DNA from: Adenanthera pavonina
Taxonomy: Eukaryota; Streptophyta; Magnoliopsida; Fabales; Fabaceae
Reading direction: 5' to 3'
Length of the DNA stretch: 64,000 nucleotides
NCBI GenBank assembly: GCA_026686845.1
Contig: JAIVEN010000001.1
Coordinates: forward strand, 33,162,001 to 33,226,000
The position numbers and the translations under genes were made by a program. A model generated the notes under the pieces. It did not search any database. It was not told where the DNA came from and saw only the letters and a list, made by a program, of their open reading frames with translations. Shown piece after piece: positions 28,972 through 42,327 of the stretch. Position 1 is the first letter of the stretch; each line of letters begins with the position of its first letter.

Positions 28972-30000
28972 GTAAATTTTTGTATCAATCTGTTTTAGAA
29001 TTTTTGACATTGATTTAATTCTAACTTTAGCATCAGAGTTTGTTTAATGTAAGTTCCAGCTGCTCCTCATGAGTTTAAATGACAATAGATTTGAAAAATG
29101 GAGCAAATCAGAATGGAACAATCAAAAGGTGAAAGAGACAGCAACAAATTTGTGTTCTGGATCCATTTGTTTAGTTTTTAAAGTTGAAATTCGCATTTTA
29201 GTTGTGTGTTAGACGAATTTCCTTGATAAATTGTGTTTTTGAGCAAGTCAACATGCTCAACATTCTAATTTAGATGTCCATCAGACGAACTTCAGCTTGG
29301 TTTACATTGTAACAGTTCTCGGTGGTCCCTCAAAATTAGTTTGTTGGTATTTGAAAGTTCAAATTTTCAATAATAAAAGTTTCAATGTTATTTTTGTCCA
29401 AGATGATGATTATACGAATGTCTACTTCTTAACATACGCATGTTGGAGAACCTTTACAAAGTGCAGAAATTTGAATTTCTGATTCGAAATTCGTCTGTTG
29501 AAACATGTTCACAATGTTGAATCTCTAAAAGATGAATTTTCATGTGTATAATTTGTCTGTTATTCAAAATCTAATTAAGTTCATAATGTTCACATATTTG
29601 TTATTTTAGTTATTGCTTGTTGCCTATTATTCAAAATTCGAAGTTTGTTGAAACAAAGTTCGTCTGTTCTTCTTGTGCTACTTGGACCAAGCCTCTGTCA
29701 GACGAACTTTTAGACAAAAATTCATCTGTTAGTAAGCTTTGCTGAATGGTTTGACTTGTAACTGCTCGAATTTTGAATTTTGACCCCTCAAAATTTGCCT
29801 GTCAGGCGGTTATACACGTTAAAACTGACGATTTTCCTCTAAATAAACGCAACCCTATTTATCTCCTCTCTCAGTCTGTTCAAATTCTCTCTTCAATGCT
29901 CTTCAATTTTGACCATAAAATCATTTCCCACCATTTAAACTCCTTTTTGCATCCTATAAACTCATCCTCAACTTCATTCTGAAACATTCATCCACGTAAA
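28972..30000 (+). promoter_or_regulatory. pol-aORF spacer of copia A with TATA-like box
   Basis: 1029 noncoding bases, counterpart of 10965-11962. Contains AGACGAATTT, TTCGTCTGTT and TTCGAATTT-like motifs. The plus-strand box CCTATAAACT is at about 29953-29962, 39-48 bases before the aORF ATG at 30001, as in the three other copies. Confidence 0.55.
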
Positions 30001-32197
30001 TGGCAAGAGTAAAGAATGCAAAAGTTGGAAAGGGAGAGGCATGACCTAAGAGAACGGTCAAATCCTAATATGCCTCAAAGGAGGGTGAAAAACCGAAGAG
30101 AAAAGCCGAATCAAGCAAGACAACTCCCTCCAAATGATAGAAAACAACTCCAAAGGGTGAATCAAAGAAAGTTAGACCTTCTTCACCAGAGAAAACAGAG
30201 CCTTCAGTTCCTATTCCTGCTGCTGCTGCTGTTGCTTCCACTTCCTCCTTCAGTACTGAATCTGGAGAATACCAACTCACAACAATGCCATTATGGAGCA
30301 CTCCTCAGATTCAGGAGGAATACTCATCCATGCTTGTGAGCAAAAAGGTAATATAGCCTCATTGTGTGAACATGGAAGATTTCTTATTCTCAAACAATTT
30401 TGATGTTGGTCTATGGACGCTGAGATATAAAAGTCTGTTAGAGATACTAGAGAGGTATGATGATGAAGTGGTTAAGACATGATATGCCTCTCTGAAGTAC
30501 AACAGCAAGAAGAAGAAATGAGAGGTCAATCTAAGATCAAGGACCATCTGGCTCACAGATGAATCTCTTAATGAAGTATTAGAAATTCCAGGGCAAGATG
30601 ACCTTAAGATTAACATCACTACCTCAGGATATATGGATGAAGCAGAGACTACTGATGAAGAAGGTGACCCCTTTCTGAACTACAAGTAGGGCACAATCCT
30701 GAACACATTGTTCAGAAGAAAGGAGAATATGCCATCAATAAACTTGCTGAAGCCCACTGACCTCAGTGCTCAAGTAAGGATCCTACACTGCATAGTGTCT
30801 AGGATTATCTTCAACAAATGAGGTAGTTTCAATTTGATCACAAGGGCAGAGGCACATGTAATGGCAGCAATTATGCGTGGGAAGCTTATCAACATGGAAC
30901 ATATCATACTCCAATGCATGATCAAGGCAAGGGATCAGAGGAAGGACTCTATACTCTCCTATGCAGGAATCATTTCTAAGATTCTACAATATGCTAGAAT
31001 TCAGCACCTTGAGAAGGGGAAAGGGAAGCCCACTGAGATTTTCAAGGAAGAGGAGCTTCAAAGAATAGGGATTGAAAGAAAAGATGGATGATGGATTGGG
31101 AAGGGAGCACAAAAATCTGAAGATCTCTTCTTCGATGATGATGCCTCCCTACAGCAAGAAGGTACCTCTGAGGCTCTTGCAAAACTTACTCCTCAGCCTT
31201 CTAAGACTGTCCCATCTCCATCTCTGCCTGCTCACATTTCATCTGCTCCCTCCTCTCGTGCTAAGCCAACCAAGATCACTGAGTTGTATGACAGTTTGTC
31301 TATACTCATATTAAGCATCAGGGATGAGCAAAATGCCAAGTTTGCCCATTTGCAAGATCAAATCCACCAGTTGGGCAAGAACATGAAAGTGGTTGCTGAT
31401 GCATATGAAGACATTTGGAATGCTATTCCTGCCACATCAGCTCCACCTCAGCCATGATTCTCTGAGCCTTCTAAGTCTCCAACTCCTGGGTCTCCAAGCC
31501 CCTTTGAGCTAACCTCTTCTGAGCATGATGATGCTGTAGATGATACTGAGGTTGCTGGTACATTGAACACACCAAGTCCTAGTTCTCCCTTGGTCTATGG
31601 TATGGAAGAAGAAGGCCCTCAGGATTCAAGCTCTCATGACCCCATTCCAGTAGATGCTCAAGAGTCAATCCTGTCCCAGCAAGAACTGAGCAAGTAGAAA
31701 GATTAGTGGCAGCCATCTCCACTTCACCATTCATGCAGGTTGCCCTAAATGAAGAAAAGAGCATTGTGCCTTTTTGTTGATTTGGAAGCCATTGCATACA
31801 ATGCTCTCTTGCAAGCTCAGAGAAGAAGGCTTGAAGAAATGTTTCCTCCTCCTGCTCCCTCATCTGTTACACACTATGGTTTCTTGGAGGAAAGAAAAGC
31901 ACAATTGGCAGTTACAAGGCAAGAAATTTCTGCACTTCTTGAGATTTCTGATGATGAAGATGAAGACACAAGTTCTGAAGTTTCTGGGTCCTTTCCAAAG
32001 CTCAATCCAGAAATGCCTTTGTCCCTGTGCCTCTTCAAGCTAATCCAGTTTCTTAGATCCCTCCTCCTGCTGATTTTGTTCACCTTCCCGATGATGCCAA
32101 AAAAGGGGAGAAGAGTGAGCAAACTGGAGCTGGAAAGTCTGCTGTAGAGCATTCACGAAAATCCTACAGCAAGAAGACCAAGTCAAAGAAAAAGTGA
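30001..32197 (+). pseudogene. aORF of copia A, decayed
   Basis: Starts ATGGCAAGAGTAAAGAAT (MARVKN) and ends near 32197 with the basic SYSKKTKSKK tail. Reads in pieces: YGALLRFRRN is an off-frame shadow; the true frame gives ESGEYQLTTMPLWSTPQI, LLEILERYDDEVVKT and ITRAEAHVMAAIMRGKLI. Many stops and frameshifts interrupt it. Overall length matches the 2166-base intact B copy. Confidence 0.85.
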
Positions 32198-32501
32198 TTA
32201 GAACTTTTGCTTGGGTCCTCTTGTAGTGTTGTTTTGTGTTTCTGTTATTGAGTTCTGTATTTCTGTATTCTGTAATGTTTTGCATTGTTGTAAAGTAACA
32301 ACTGATGAAATGAAATAATTCCTTGATTGCAATAAACTTTTTTTGATGGACTTTAAATGAGCGAATAAATCTCTTTACTTGATCTACTATACGTGATATC
32401 TTTTGGATTATAATGCATATGTTGAGGGGGAGCTTGTTAAAGCAAATTCAAGTACTAATCCAGTTTGTAAGTTGTTTTGTCATCATCAAAGGGGGGGAGA
32501 A
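32198..32501 (+). other. 3' untranslated region and repeated polypurine tracts of copia A
   Basis: TTGAGGGGGAGCTTG at about 32422-32436 and AAAGGGGGGGAGAA at about 32488-32501, the latter ending at the LTR. The Sirevirus-type paired tracts agree with B and E. Confidence 0.75.
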
Positions 32502-34161
32502 TGTTGAATGAAGTGTTTTGATGATTCCAAACCAACCTTCAAGAGCTTGGAGTAAAGATATCAAAGGTGCACAAAATGTTTCAAGTAAAGGAATTCTGGA
32601 GAAATCAGTGCAAGAATAGATGTAGAATGTTTAGTAATATTTTAATTTGAGTAGAAGACTTTGATTTAGTTAAAAGATGTTTTAAAATCTTAATTCTATG
32701 TTAATTCATGAAATATTTGAAAAACACCCACCAACAGACGAAGTTTGAAAGGTTTATACTTATATGCTATTTTGAAAATTCGAACTTTGCCTTTGGAAAT
32801 TCAAATTTTGCAATGAAAATGAACAAGTCTAAAAAGAGGCTTCTTTGATAGACGAATTTTGACTTGAGAAATTTGAATTTTGATACATGTCTGAAAAGAG
32901 CTTTCAATGACAGATGAACTTTGGCTTTTGAAAATTTCAATTTCAGATAAAATGCAACTTATGAAAATTGAAAAATTCATCTGAGGACATGTCAAAGTTC
33001 ATATGAAAACAAGTCAAAAAGAGCTTTAAAATTGGTTACTGATAGACGAACTTTGAACTTGAAAATTCGAATTTCAGAAACAAAGCCTATGAGTCTGTTG
33101 TGTTTTTATGTTGACATATGAATGACAATATTCAGAAATTCAAATGTTAAAGTAAGTCTAAAAAGAAGTCTCTCTGACAAACAAACTTTGCCCTATGAAA
33201 ATTCGAATTTCGAATTGATGAACTATTGTACCTCATTGAGCCAGCTTTCGACAAACGAATTTTGGGGTTCCAAAATTCGAATTTCAAAGGCACTTTAGCA
33301 AATTGAAATTACTGTTCACACTTAACAGAATGACTTTAAACATGAAAATTCGTATGTTCCAACATAGAATCATTTTCTAAAGATGAAAATTTGAATTTTG
33401 TTTCATAATAGACGAACTTCGAGAGTTTAACGTTAAAGATTATAACTTTCAGTTTCTGCGAAATTTGTCTATTGACCAACTGAAATTCAAACTTTGAGTG
33501 TCAGAAGCAATAAATATGGTTGGTAAACGGGTAGTTTCTCAGAGTAACTATTAGGTAATATCTCTAACAGCTAGATCTTGTCTTTAACGTATAGTTAGGG
33601 CATAAATTTATAAATAGAACTTCTTTTAAAGATGTGGGTAACAATTTTACTTTGCAAATACTGAAATTCTACCAAATCATCTACTCAAAGTCTCGTACTC
33701 TCACTTACTTCAATATTTGTACTTTAGCTTTCATATACACTCTGATTAAGAGAGTTTATTCATTGTAAATAATCTTATCTTCATTTGGAAGAAAGATTTT
33801 CTTGTGAGTGGATATCATAAGGGATTAGGAAAGCACTCAGTGAGAGTGCAAGGAGTGAAAGTGTGAGATCTAGAAATAGAGCATCATCTTTATACTGAAG
33901 CATTTGTAAGAAGCCCATTGAATTCTTGCAGAATAGTGGAAAATCTCGAGTGGTGACTTGGGGACTAGACGTAGATCAAGTTAAGAGACCGAACGAGGAT
34001 AAATATCTGAGTCTTCTCTTCCCTACAACTACTTTTACTATTTATTTGTTTATACTCTGTTTTACTATCACTCTTTGCTTTCTTCACTTTCTTGACATTT
34101 TGCAGAAAAATTTATAATCTTCCGAATTCACCCCCCTCTTGGGAAGCTAGTTTATCCAACA
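32502..34161 (+). repeat. 3' LTR of copia A
   Basis: 1660 bases, TGTTGAATGAAG to TTATCCAACA. Carries the hairpin motifs (a ten-base stem CGAATTTTGG/CCAAAATTCG near 33256-33279) and a TATA box near 33610-33619. It differs visibly from the 5' LTR, in keeping with an old insertion. Confidence 0.88.
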
Positions 34162-34612
34162 AAATAAATGTATAAGAAAAGTATTTCTATAAGTAGACAT
34201 GTATAGCTTTTATATGAGAAAGATTATGCACAATTTTGTCATGAATAGAATGAAATATGATTTTTCAAAGTTGAGGTCAGAAAACTGGAAGGTAGAAAAA
34301 TGACCAAATGAACAGTAAAGTCCACGAAATTTATTGTATGAATTGGCTCAATGAAGTTACTTTTTTATATTTTTCCCATGTAGATCTGAACTTAAAAAAT
34401 TTTAGAGACTTGAATCACCTCAAGATGATTTTTGTAGATTTAGTTATAGATTTTCAAAGCTCATCGGGTAAAATGGAAATTGCTAAAGGAATAGTAACCC
34501 GAATTTTGAAAAATTTTGATTTTATTATATTATGATTTCAGTCTTTAAACCATGATAAAAGGCATCTAAAATGTTCTAATACATAAGAAATGGGCCCTAA
34601 TTTAAGGTGTTA
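34162..34612 (-). repeat. Fragment of a gypsy family G LTR
   Basis: Shares phrases with 39440-39937 in the same order (TTTTTCCCATGTA, AGAGACTTGAAT, TGATTTAGTTATA, TAATGGGCCCTAA, GTGTTACA). It directly abuts the 3' end of LTR A, so A probably inserted into this LTR. The other half would lie left of A but has been lost. Confidence 0.6.
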
Positions 34613-35067
34613 CAACTTGCACATAAAATTTACCATCAAAGGATTGCAGTTAATGTTTTCTAAATTGCATAATTATATGTTAGTGATTGGTGAATTCAAC
34701 TAGTTACCATGCAGCTTGTTTCATGGGAGATTGCTAATTTACTTGAGGTTGCTACGGTATAGGTAGAGCATTGAATGTTCTAGCTTCCTCTTGGCATCTT
34801 TGGACATTAACCATTTCTTGTAGTTGCTTAAAAGTCCACTACTGTTGATCCACACAATCAAGGATCATTTACAGGGAATCTGGACTGAAAATACCTTTAT
34901 TTACTATTAAAGGAGTCATTTAAGAACTTTGTTCTTGCACTTCCCGTCTTTGCTGATCACCTCTTCATATCTTAACCATGCTTATCTTGCATTTGATAAT
35001 TGTGATTAATGAATAAGTCATACTCAGCAAATGATATTAACTACTTCTTTCAATATATCATCACTAG
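34613..35067. other. Unidentified AT-rich stretch, probably gypsy G interior
   Basis: Lies between the LTR fragment and the leader-ORF remnant. I see no coding motif here. Confidence 0.35.
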
Positions 35068-35799
35068 TCAAAGTACATCATTATACTTGGACTTATGTGT
35101 TTTAGTACTAGTGTTAAACTTATCATTGCCATTTGATATTTCTATTGGATCTATATCTGGATCCCCCTTTGGCACCTTTTCAGAGACTTCCATTAGCCCA
35201 GCTTCTTCTTCTTTACAACATCGTTTTGCTGGAGTGTGTAGGCAATGACATAGTCTTCCAAAGTACAAAATACTCAACCCTGAAGCAATTCCTAATATGG
35301 TTCCAAAACTCATGATTTAGTATAGCTTCAAGTACTTGCTCAACCCATTCATTCTTAGGGAGCTTATGGACACAATACCCTTCGAAGAATTCCTTCACCT
35401 CTGACACAGTACTCAAGAAATATAAAACTTGAACATATCCTTCAAATCTAGCATGGTATTCATTAAAAACAGTACTAACAATCAATTGGATTTTGAGTCT
35501 TTGGTCTAGTCGAAAGAAACTACCATTTTATCCAAATAATTCAACTAGCCCAAACTCACTAGAGCTATCATGGTTCATGGGTTGATAAACCTCTTCGTTT
35601 AAAGGTCTAATTACTTGTTCTAAATGAACTACATTTAAAGGGACCACTACTATAGGGTTATTCTCTGGGTCCATATAATCCTTTCAATCAGTGATCACCA
35701 TGTGGTTATCATCATCGAAAGTTTTGTTAGATCCTATGTTTTCTCCATAGGATCCTGATTAGGCTCAAGCCAATTTCCTACATCTGGGTTCTTAGCCAT
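35068..35799 (-). pseudogene. Decayed acidic leader ORF of gypsy family G
   Basis: Minus-strand start at 35799 reads MAKNPDVGNWLEPNQDPME, matching MANNPNAGNWDEPNLDPME of C. Downstream HARFEGYVQVLYFLSTVSEV and WVEQVLEAILNHEFWNHI match the middle part. Stops and frameshifts break it. It shows that the leader ORF is an old, inherited part of this group of elements. Confidence 0.7.
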
Positions 35800-36508
35800 T
35801 CCTATTTTTCTAAGTTACATTTTAAATCATATATTAGTTTCCCCATTGATTCTTTTCATAACTACTTTTTTTCATTACTATTATTTGTTCCTTATTGGCC
35901 TTTTACATTCATTACTAGAAACATTTTGCTACTGATCTTATTTTATAGGTAGGATACTTGGTTCTCATTTTCATTCTCATCAGCCACCATCACATTTCTT
36001 AACTATAGAAAAGTCCTAGGTAAACTTTCATATTAATTGTTCATTAATGAGGTTCCTTATCTTTTAAAATCATCCTAGGTCATCATCTTTCAAAGTACTA
36101 TTAGAATTCTATGGCTCATCAATCTTTCCTCTATCATCTCATTCTTTTTAGAGGTCCACTACAACATCAAAATTGGTCTACTGTGACAATAGGATCTATT
36201 GTGATCTATGAGCCCTACTAAGATCTTCTATGGCCCTACATCATTACTTGACTAATATGTTCTACTATGATCTAACTCTAAGAGGATCTCAAAACCTAAG
36301 AAAAATAAATCTATAAAACATTCTGATCTAATCTAACAACTGCCAAAAACAATTCTCAAGACTAATCTCTTATGCCCCTAAAACATTATTAGGCCAGATT
36401 CTCATAAGGAATAATATTTCACTTTCAAATGGGAAACTATAACTAAGGGGGATTACTTTCCCTTCTAATTGCCAAGATTTACCCAAATCTTTGCTCTGAT
36501 ATAAAAAA
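35800..36508 (-). other. Leader region of gypsy G remnant, ending in a primer-site relic
   Basis: AT-rich, no ORF seen. At 36490-36508 the plus strand reads TTTGCTCTGATATAAAAAA, a mutated counterpart of the primer-site end of C (CTCTGATACCAAAAA), followed directly by an LTR-like start. Confidence 0.45.
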
Positions 36509-37518
36509 TGCAACACCTCACCTTTGAGCAATTTTCTCATGAATATTGCCTAATTTGGAATTGTTAAAGAGGCTCCTAAGAGTTTGAACCAATGAAAAAC
36601 CTCAAAACTATAAAATTTATTTTCATTCACTATTCACATTATTACACAGTGAAATTCCAAAAAATAATAACTAAATGCACAAAAATTATTTCACTATGAC
36701 TCAAATCTCTACAAATCATGCACACCTTGAGTTTCATGGAAAAAAATATGAAACTGGAATTTGGACACGTCAATTAGTACAGTCTATTCATCCAAATTTA
36801 TTGTTTATTTTATGTTTCTAGTTTCTATCCAGATTCTAACCCATAAATTTAAAAATTTGAAACTTATTAGACATAGAGATAATTCATGCATTCTTTATGA
36901 CTCAAACTTCTTAGAGATACCTGCTTCTCATATTCATTCTCATCAACCACTATCACATTTCTTAGCTACTTTCTGGTCAGCATTCTTTATATATATACAT
37001 ATTCACACGTACATACGACTTAACTATCCTCTATGAGGAACTACGAGTATCTCGGAGGTAAATAGATACAGGATCCTTTGCTGAATCCTCCTCTGGATCA
37101 TCTTTTGATGCTTGTTCCAGTTGTTCCCCAGGTTACCCCTCTATCGGGTTCTCATGGGTTGAACACTTGACATGGTCAGTCTCAGTTTGTCCAGTATCTT
37201 CCAGCTTCATCCTCAGCTGTTCACGACACATCAATTCTTGAATACATTTCTGGAAACTCACAGATCACTCTCTTCTCATCTCATTCTTTACTACTTCCCA
37301 ATAGTCATCATCATTAGGCAATATGGTGAGGACTACATCTATCCATGCTGGTTCAAAGAAAGGCTGACCTCAAAACTCCATAAACTATTTTGCATCCTTT
37401 AACATATCTAGGAAAGTAGTCATTGGGGAATCCCAATAGGTTTGGAGACTTTCATTATAAAATCTGGCCACATTCTTCCACGCTCTCTGAGCTTTATTAG
37501 TGGGAATTTTAGGGCTTG
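36509..37518 (-). repeat. Degenerate gypsy G LTR start and unidentified sequence
   Basis: TGCAACACCTCACC follows the primer-site relic at 36508, the expected LTR border. The far border is not visible; from about 37040 the sequence changes in style and may be another element's interior. No reliable ORF. Confidence 0.4.
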
Positions 37519-38107
37519 CTACAATTGGTTGCTTTCCAGGAATTTCTTAACTCTTGACACTCTGCTCATAAATTCCATTACTTGTTCAGGTCCTTCTAAA
37601 TAAGCCCCATATTCCTTTGAGTACTTACGTATAATCTGATACACTATATATTTGACATCTGCCGGTCTATCCTTAAGGGTGTTATCAAGATCTAACAAAA
37701 ATCCTACTATGTAGTCCACATCTTCATAAACCTCAGCTCCCTTTCTTGTGGTGGGGTATCTAAAGGAAGAATTACCTATATTGGTACTACTAGAATAGCC
37801 TTCTATACTGGTTGGGGAATTTCTACCTCATTTTGTTCTTCCTCTATATTATCAATAGAAACCACATTGGAACCTATACTTTTCTCTTGAGTGTGTCCCT
37901 TTGGTACCATCACATGCTCTTCATGAAAGTCCAAAACTGAGCTGTTATTTGATGAAAAATATCTTTCCTATCTTTCAATCACAATAACAACTAGTTAGCA
38001 GACTAATACAAATGAATATTAATATATTCCTTTTTCCGAAACTTAAACTATACTAGGCCAATATTAATGCTTGAGAGCTTAAACCATTGGCTCTGATGCA
38101 AAAAATA
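37519..38107 (-). pseudogene. Third leader-ORF-like remnant with primer-site relic
   Basis: Minus-strand 37519-37719 reads YGAYLEGPEQVMEFMSRVSRVKKFLE, which follows the same pattern as the leader ORFs of C (YGGYVPVLEFLSTVLEVKEILE) and G. At about 38092-38107 the plus strand reads CTCTGATGCAAAAAAT, again a primer-site relic, followed by an LTR-like start. Too decayed to delimit. Confidence 0.45.
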
Positions 38108-39937
38108 CAACACCTTGATTTAGGATCGTTTTCCCATGTATTAGATAATTACTAAGTCTATTTATACCTTATTTGAACCTTGAATCACATAACATGTCAT
38201 AATCAAACTTTCCAAAAATTTGGATACTATTCATTTTGACCAAATTGTTTTTCCTGACTAAATATCAAAAAATCATAACTAATTCAATAAAATCGTATGC
38301 AAGTGATTCAAGTCTCTAATGATAGGCTAAAAGATTGTCTACATGGGAAAAACATAAAATAGAGCAATGACTAAGCAAATTTGTACAGTAAATTTTGTGA
38401 AATTTTACTGTTCATATGGTCAATTTTAGAAAATCCAGTTTTCTAAAGCTAAATTTGAAAAATCACCATAATTCGTACACTCATCCAAATTGACTGTTCT
38501 TTAGACCATTTAAAAGTTCTTTCTATATAGTTTTCAACTATATATAACGTTCATACTTTGCATCACAGAATGCCCAAACAGTGATGAGTTTACTTTGAAA
38601 ATGTCATAATGACCATTTTAATCTAAGTACTTTGCCAAACAAAAGTTATAAAAGATTTACATGGCCATAATTTATCCTCATCTCATGCCATACATTCACT
38701 AACACCTAAAGGAACATAAAAGTTTGAATAAATATATTTAATATTATTTTTACAAATTTATGTAAAAGTTCAAAATTCATGGCCATTGCAAGCAAAATTA
38801 AATCATTCACCAAGTTCTTTCTCCTTTCATTTCTCTTCCTTGTTGGTCTTGCCATAATTGCTTCCTAATCATGCTTAATATGTGAGAGGGTGACATTCAA
38901 ATAATCTCAGTAGATAAACTTTAATTCATCACATAGACACATTGAGACATAAATTTCACAAAAATTTTGGCAAAGTTTCATTTTGAAAAATAGATATTCC
39001 GGGCTCTCAAAACCCCTCATACAACTCAGCCAACAATTTAAGGTATTATGTTATTCTTGAAACCAGTTGCTAAAGTGCTTGAATGATGATATGGATAGGA
39101 TCAAGGAAGTTGTGTAAGGCTTAAAAAGTGGTGGACCAGGTGTGATAAGCAAGGGAGTACTATAAAGTATGTAGATTTCCCTACTTGTACTTGACTAATT
39201 TGGACCCAAGGAATCCATTTTTAGGGTAAAAAACATGAAATTCCAACTATAAAAATAAATCTAGTCTAGCCAGAAATCAAAGAAATTGAGGAGAAATTTC
39301 TATACTTCTTAATACCTTAAACTACTTCCATATGCTTTAAGTGACTTATAATGCCTTAAGTCTTAGCTAAAGTATGGTATAGTATGAAAATAATGTACAA
39401 CCATGTAAATATTTTATGGCTTTTGTTTGGCAAAGTAGTAAGATATAAATGGTCATTTTAACCTATGTGGAGTAAACAGGCCACCATTTGGACTTTTTGA
39501 TGTATAAGGTATGAATTATATATATGGTTTAAAAGTGGTGGACAAGTTATTATACTAGATGTGTGTGCAATATTTGGCAGATTTTTATATTTAATCCCAA
39601 TTAAAATGATTATTTTCCAGTTTTCATATAAAATGTGAAAATTCACAGAGTTTGCTATACAGATCAGTTCTATCATTGCTTTGACTTATATTTTTCCCAT
39701 GTACACAAAGTTATAAGCTATCCCTAGAGACTTGAATTACATGCATGCAATTTTTATTGATTTAGTTATAACTTTCCAAAGTTTAATTGAAATAAATAAA
39801 TTCGATTAAATGAATAGTGACCAAAATTGGGAAAAAATTTATTATGGCATTTATTGTGATTCAAGAGCCTACTATGATACATATGGACTTTAAAATGATT
39901 AAATACATGGGTAATGGGCCCTAAGAGAAGTGTTACA
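38108..39937 (-). repeat. Degenerate gypsy G-family LTR
   Basis: Starts TACAACACCTTG after a primer-site relic and ends AGTGTTACA; the last 500 bases match 34162-34612. It contains AATCTCAGTAG near 38906, also present in the LTR of C. Both ends are mutated from TG/CA or nearly so. Confidence 0.55.
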
Positions 39938-40994
39938 AATTCCTTCCTTAATCATGGTATGTCCAAAACCCTAAGGAATTGAAGAAGAGAAACTAATCCA
40001 TAAATCATGCACTGAACTTTACTAATAGCAAGCTTGAAGTGGTAGAAAGCAACTTACCAACTTGAGCTTTCAACTTCATCTTGAGTTCCCTTTTCTTCTT
40101 TCTATCTTTCTCTCTTTCTTTCTAGTGTTTTTCCTCTTGTTTTTCCGCTGGAAACCATGTAGAATGGTGAAGAAAGAGAAGGTTTTAAGTGGCTTAATCA
40201 GGTAGCTAATCATGGTTACTTTTATGCCAAAAATAATAACTTGTTGGAGAAGTTTTCACCAAAATTTTTTGCTGCCCAGCTGCCCTAAATATCACGCCAA
40301 TGAGAGAGTTTCAAGTGTCCAAAATTACTCAATTTCTTTCGGTCTAGATATATCTTGAACATGATAATTTTTAACTATATCGATAAAACCACTATTTCTA
40401 GTAAATTAACATTTTTTGTCTACAGGACTATTCCAAATTTATTTTTATATTTTCTTAATTATCATGTCCTAAATGATATCTATGTGAGGACCATATTCTG
40501 TCCCGGTTACCTTTTGATTATTCGTAGGGCCCACAATCTACTTTATCAGTGTAAAGTTACTTATGGAAACTCAGCACTGATTATTTCGTCATCCTTAAAC
40601 ATTAACTCTCAATGCCATATATTATTGCACTTCTCTCATTAAATGCTTCATTCTGACAGTAATTTTGCATGTTTACAAAATAGCCCTTAACTTGAGGTTA
40701 AATTATAACTTTTGAAACTTTCCGGTCATTAGGTGTAATTTGCCCCAAAGACTTTTCCATTCCCATTCCCATGATTTTTATATATTTAGGGACATAGATA
40801 TCATTTTTGTAATTCTTTAGGTGTAAAAATATAATTTCTCATTTCTCCGTTCAATGGGAAAAAATAACCTTTTTGCCTAATTTCACGCAAAAAGGTGCCT
40901 ATCCGTTTTTGCGAATTTTTTTTTATATTTCATGTTATCGTTTAATTTTCTCTCTTTTATTACTTTATACCAAATAAAATTTTGGGATATTACA
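39938..40994. repeat. Unclassified, LTR-like sequence
   Basis: A pyrimidine-rich run (about 40095-40145) and a stretch like the U5/R part of gypsy LTRs (CCGCTGGAAACCATG) lead to GGGATATTACA at 40984-40994, an LTR-like end. I cannot find its partner. Confidence 0.35.
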
Positions 40995-41283
40995 CCCACA
41001 AATAAAATAAATAGAAAAGATATAGGATATAATAGAAAACTCTGATGAAAGTATACAAATTAGAGCCAAATTGATTTGCAAAAGTTAAAAAAGTACACAC
41101 TCTCTTTTGACTCTTTGAGAACTGACATTGGAGAGAAAAGTTGGACAAAAATGCTGTTGTACATTCTCTCACAAGGTCCAAAATGTCCAAGGGTAAATAA
41201 GTAAAGTAACATAACCTATTTGGGAAAAATTGATGGCCTTTAGTCAGGTTAGAAAAAGAAGGTGAAAGTCTAAGAGTTTGAGA
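40995..41283. other. Unidentified AT-rich sequence
   Basis: No coding, repeat or structural signal that I can support. Confidence 0.4.
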
Positions 41284-42308
41284 TGTTAGGTTTAATATAA
41301 TATATGTTTTGATGATAACAAATGTAAAATAATAAGGAACAAATGCATCATATTTGTTGAGCATATGCATTGTTCCTAAAAAATGTAAAATGTGCATTAA
41401 TATATGTTTAATTGTCTTTATAAGGCATATATCATGCTAATATATCCATTATACTTTTATATTTTGGATATATAAATTAGACAAACTACTTGACTTGTAA
41501 GTATAATACATCAAAGATAGGATTGTCTAAGAAGGAAGAGTGAGCATTGGAATAAAGAAAAGAAAATCAACATCATGACTCACTCAAAGAAGAAGAAGGA
41601 AAAAGATGCTCCAAAAATGGAAGATCAGAAGGAAGCATGCCAAGAAGGAAATGGCCAAGTGAAAGTGGAGCTCAAACATTGAAGACCTAGTTATTAAGTA
41701 TATTTTGTTTTCACTTAGGTCTTCAGGTGGTTTTAATCTTTGAAAATTACTTAATCTTGTTACCATATGTTTTAAACGTGTTAGATAAAGTAAATCTGAT
41801 GTTAGCATACGTTGAATTTGGAAAACACTAACCAACAGACAAATTTTGAAGTTAGTACTTATGTATTGTGTGCAAAATTTGAACTTTACTTGCTGAAATT
41901 TGAAGTCCCAGAGTTATCATCTCTGATAGTGAATTTCAAGTTCTGAAATTCAGATTTTGAGGTAAGCATAGTTAGTAAAATGTGCAAAATTCATTTAAAG
42001 TCTTGTTAAAATTCGAATGATATTAAAGTGTAAAAGTAGTTCAAAGTCAGTCCCTCTGACAGATAAATTTTAGATTTCAAAATTTGAATTTTGAAATAAG
42101 AACTTGTGAGTCTAGTTAAAGCTTATCTCTGATAGACAAATTTTGAAATGCAAAATTTGAATTTTGAAGAGGAAAACTTTTATGCCATGTTGAGCTTGTC
42201 ACTGACAAACAAATTTTGGCATCCCAAAATTTGAATTTCAAGTGCACTGCAGAAACATGAGACAACTATTCACACTCAACAGATGCACATTAAATATGAT
42301 AATCCGTA

Positions 42309-42311
42309 TGT
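42309..42311. repeat. 3-bp target duplication TGT of CACTA element (partner 46809-46811)
   Basis: TGT stands directly before CACTA at 42312 and directly after TAGTG at 46808. Three bases is the standard duplication of the CACTA superfamily. Confidence 0.8.
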
Positions 42312-42327
42312 CACTACTATACTAGAC

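Larger units (their letters stand above)
1768..34161 (+). mobile_element. Sirevirus-type Ty1/copia element A, old, interrupted by gypsy C
   Basis: Plus-strand element with a truncated 5' LTR (1768-2758), primer site (2761-2773), gag (2814-4608), pol (4609-4890 then 26132-28971), aORF (30001-32197), polypurine tracts (about 32422 and 32488) and a full 3' LTR (32502-34161). Gypsy C is inserted in pol at 4890/26127 with duplication GGTAC. Many stops and frameshifts, and visible LTR-LTR divergence, mark it as much older than B. The order gag-pol-extra ORF and the doubled purine tracts are Sirevirus hallmarks. Its 3' LTR abuts a fragment of a gypsy LTR, so it probably inserted there; the matching left flank is lost. 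Confidence 0.85.
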
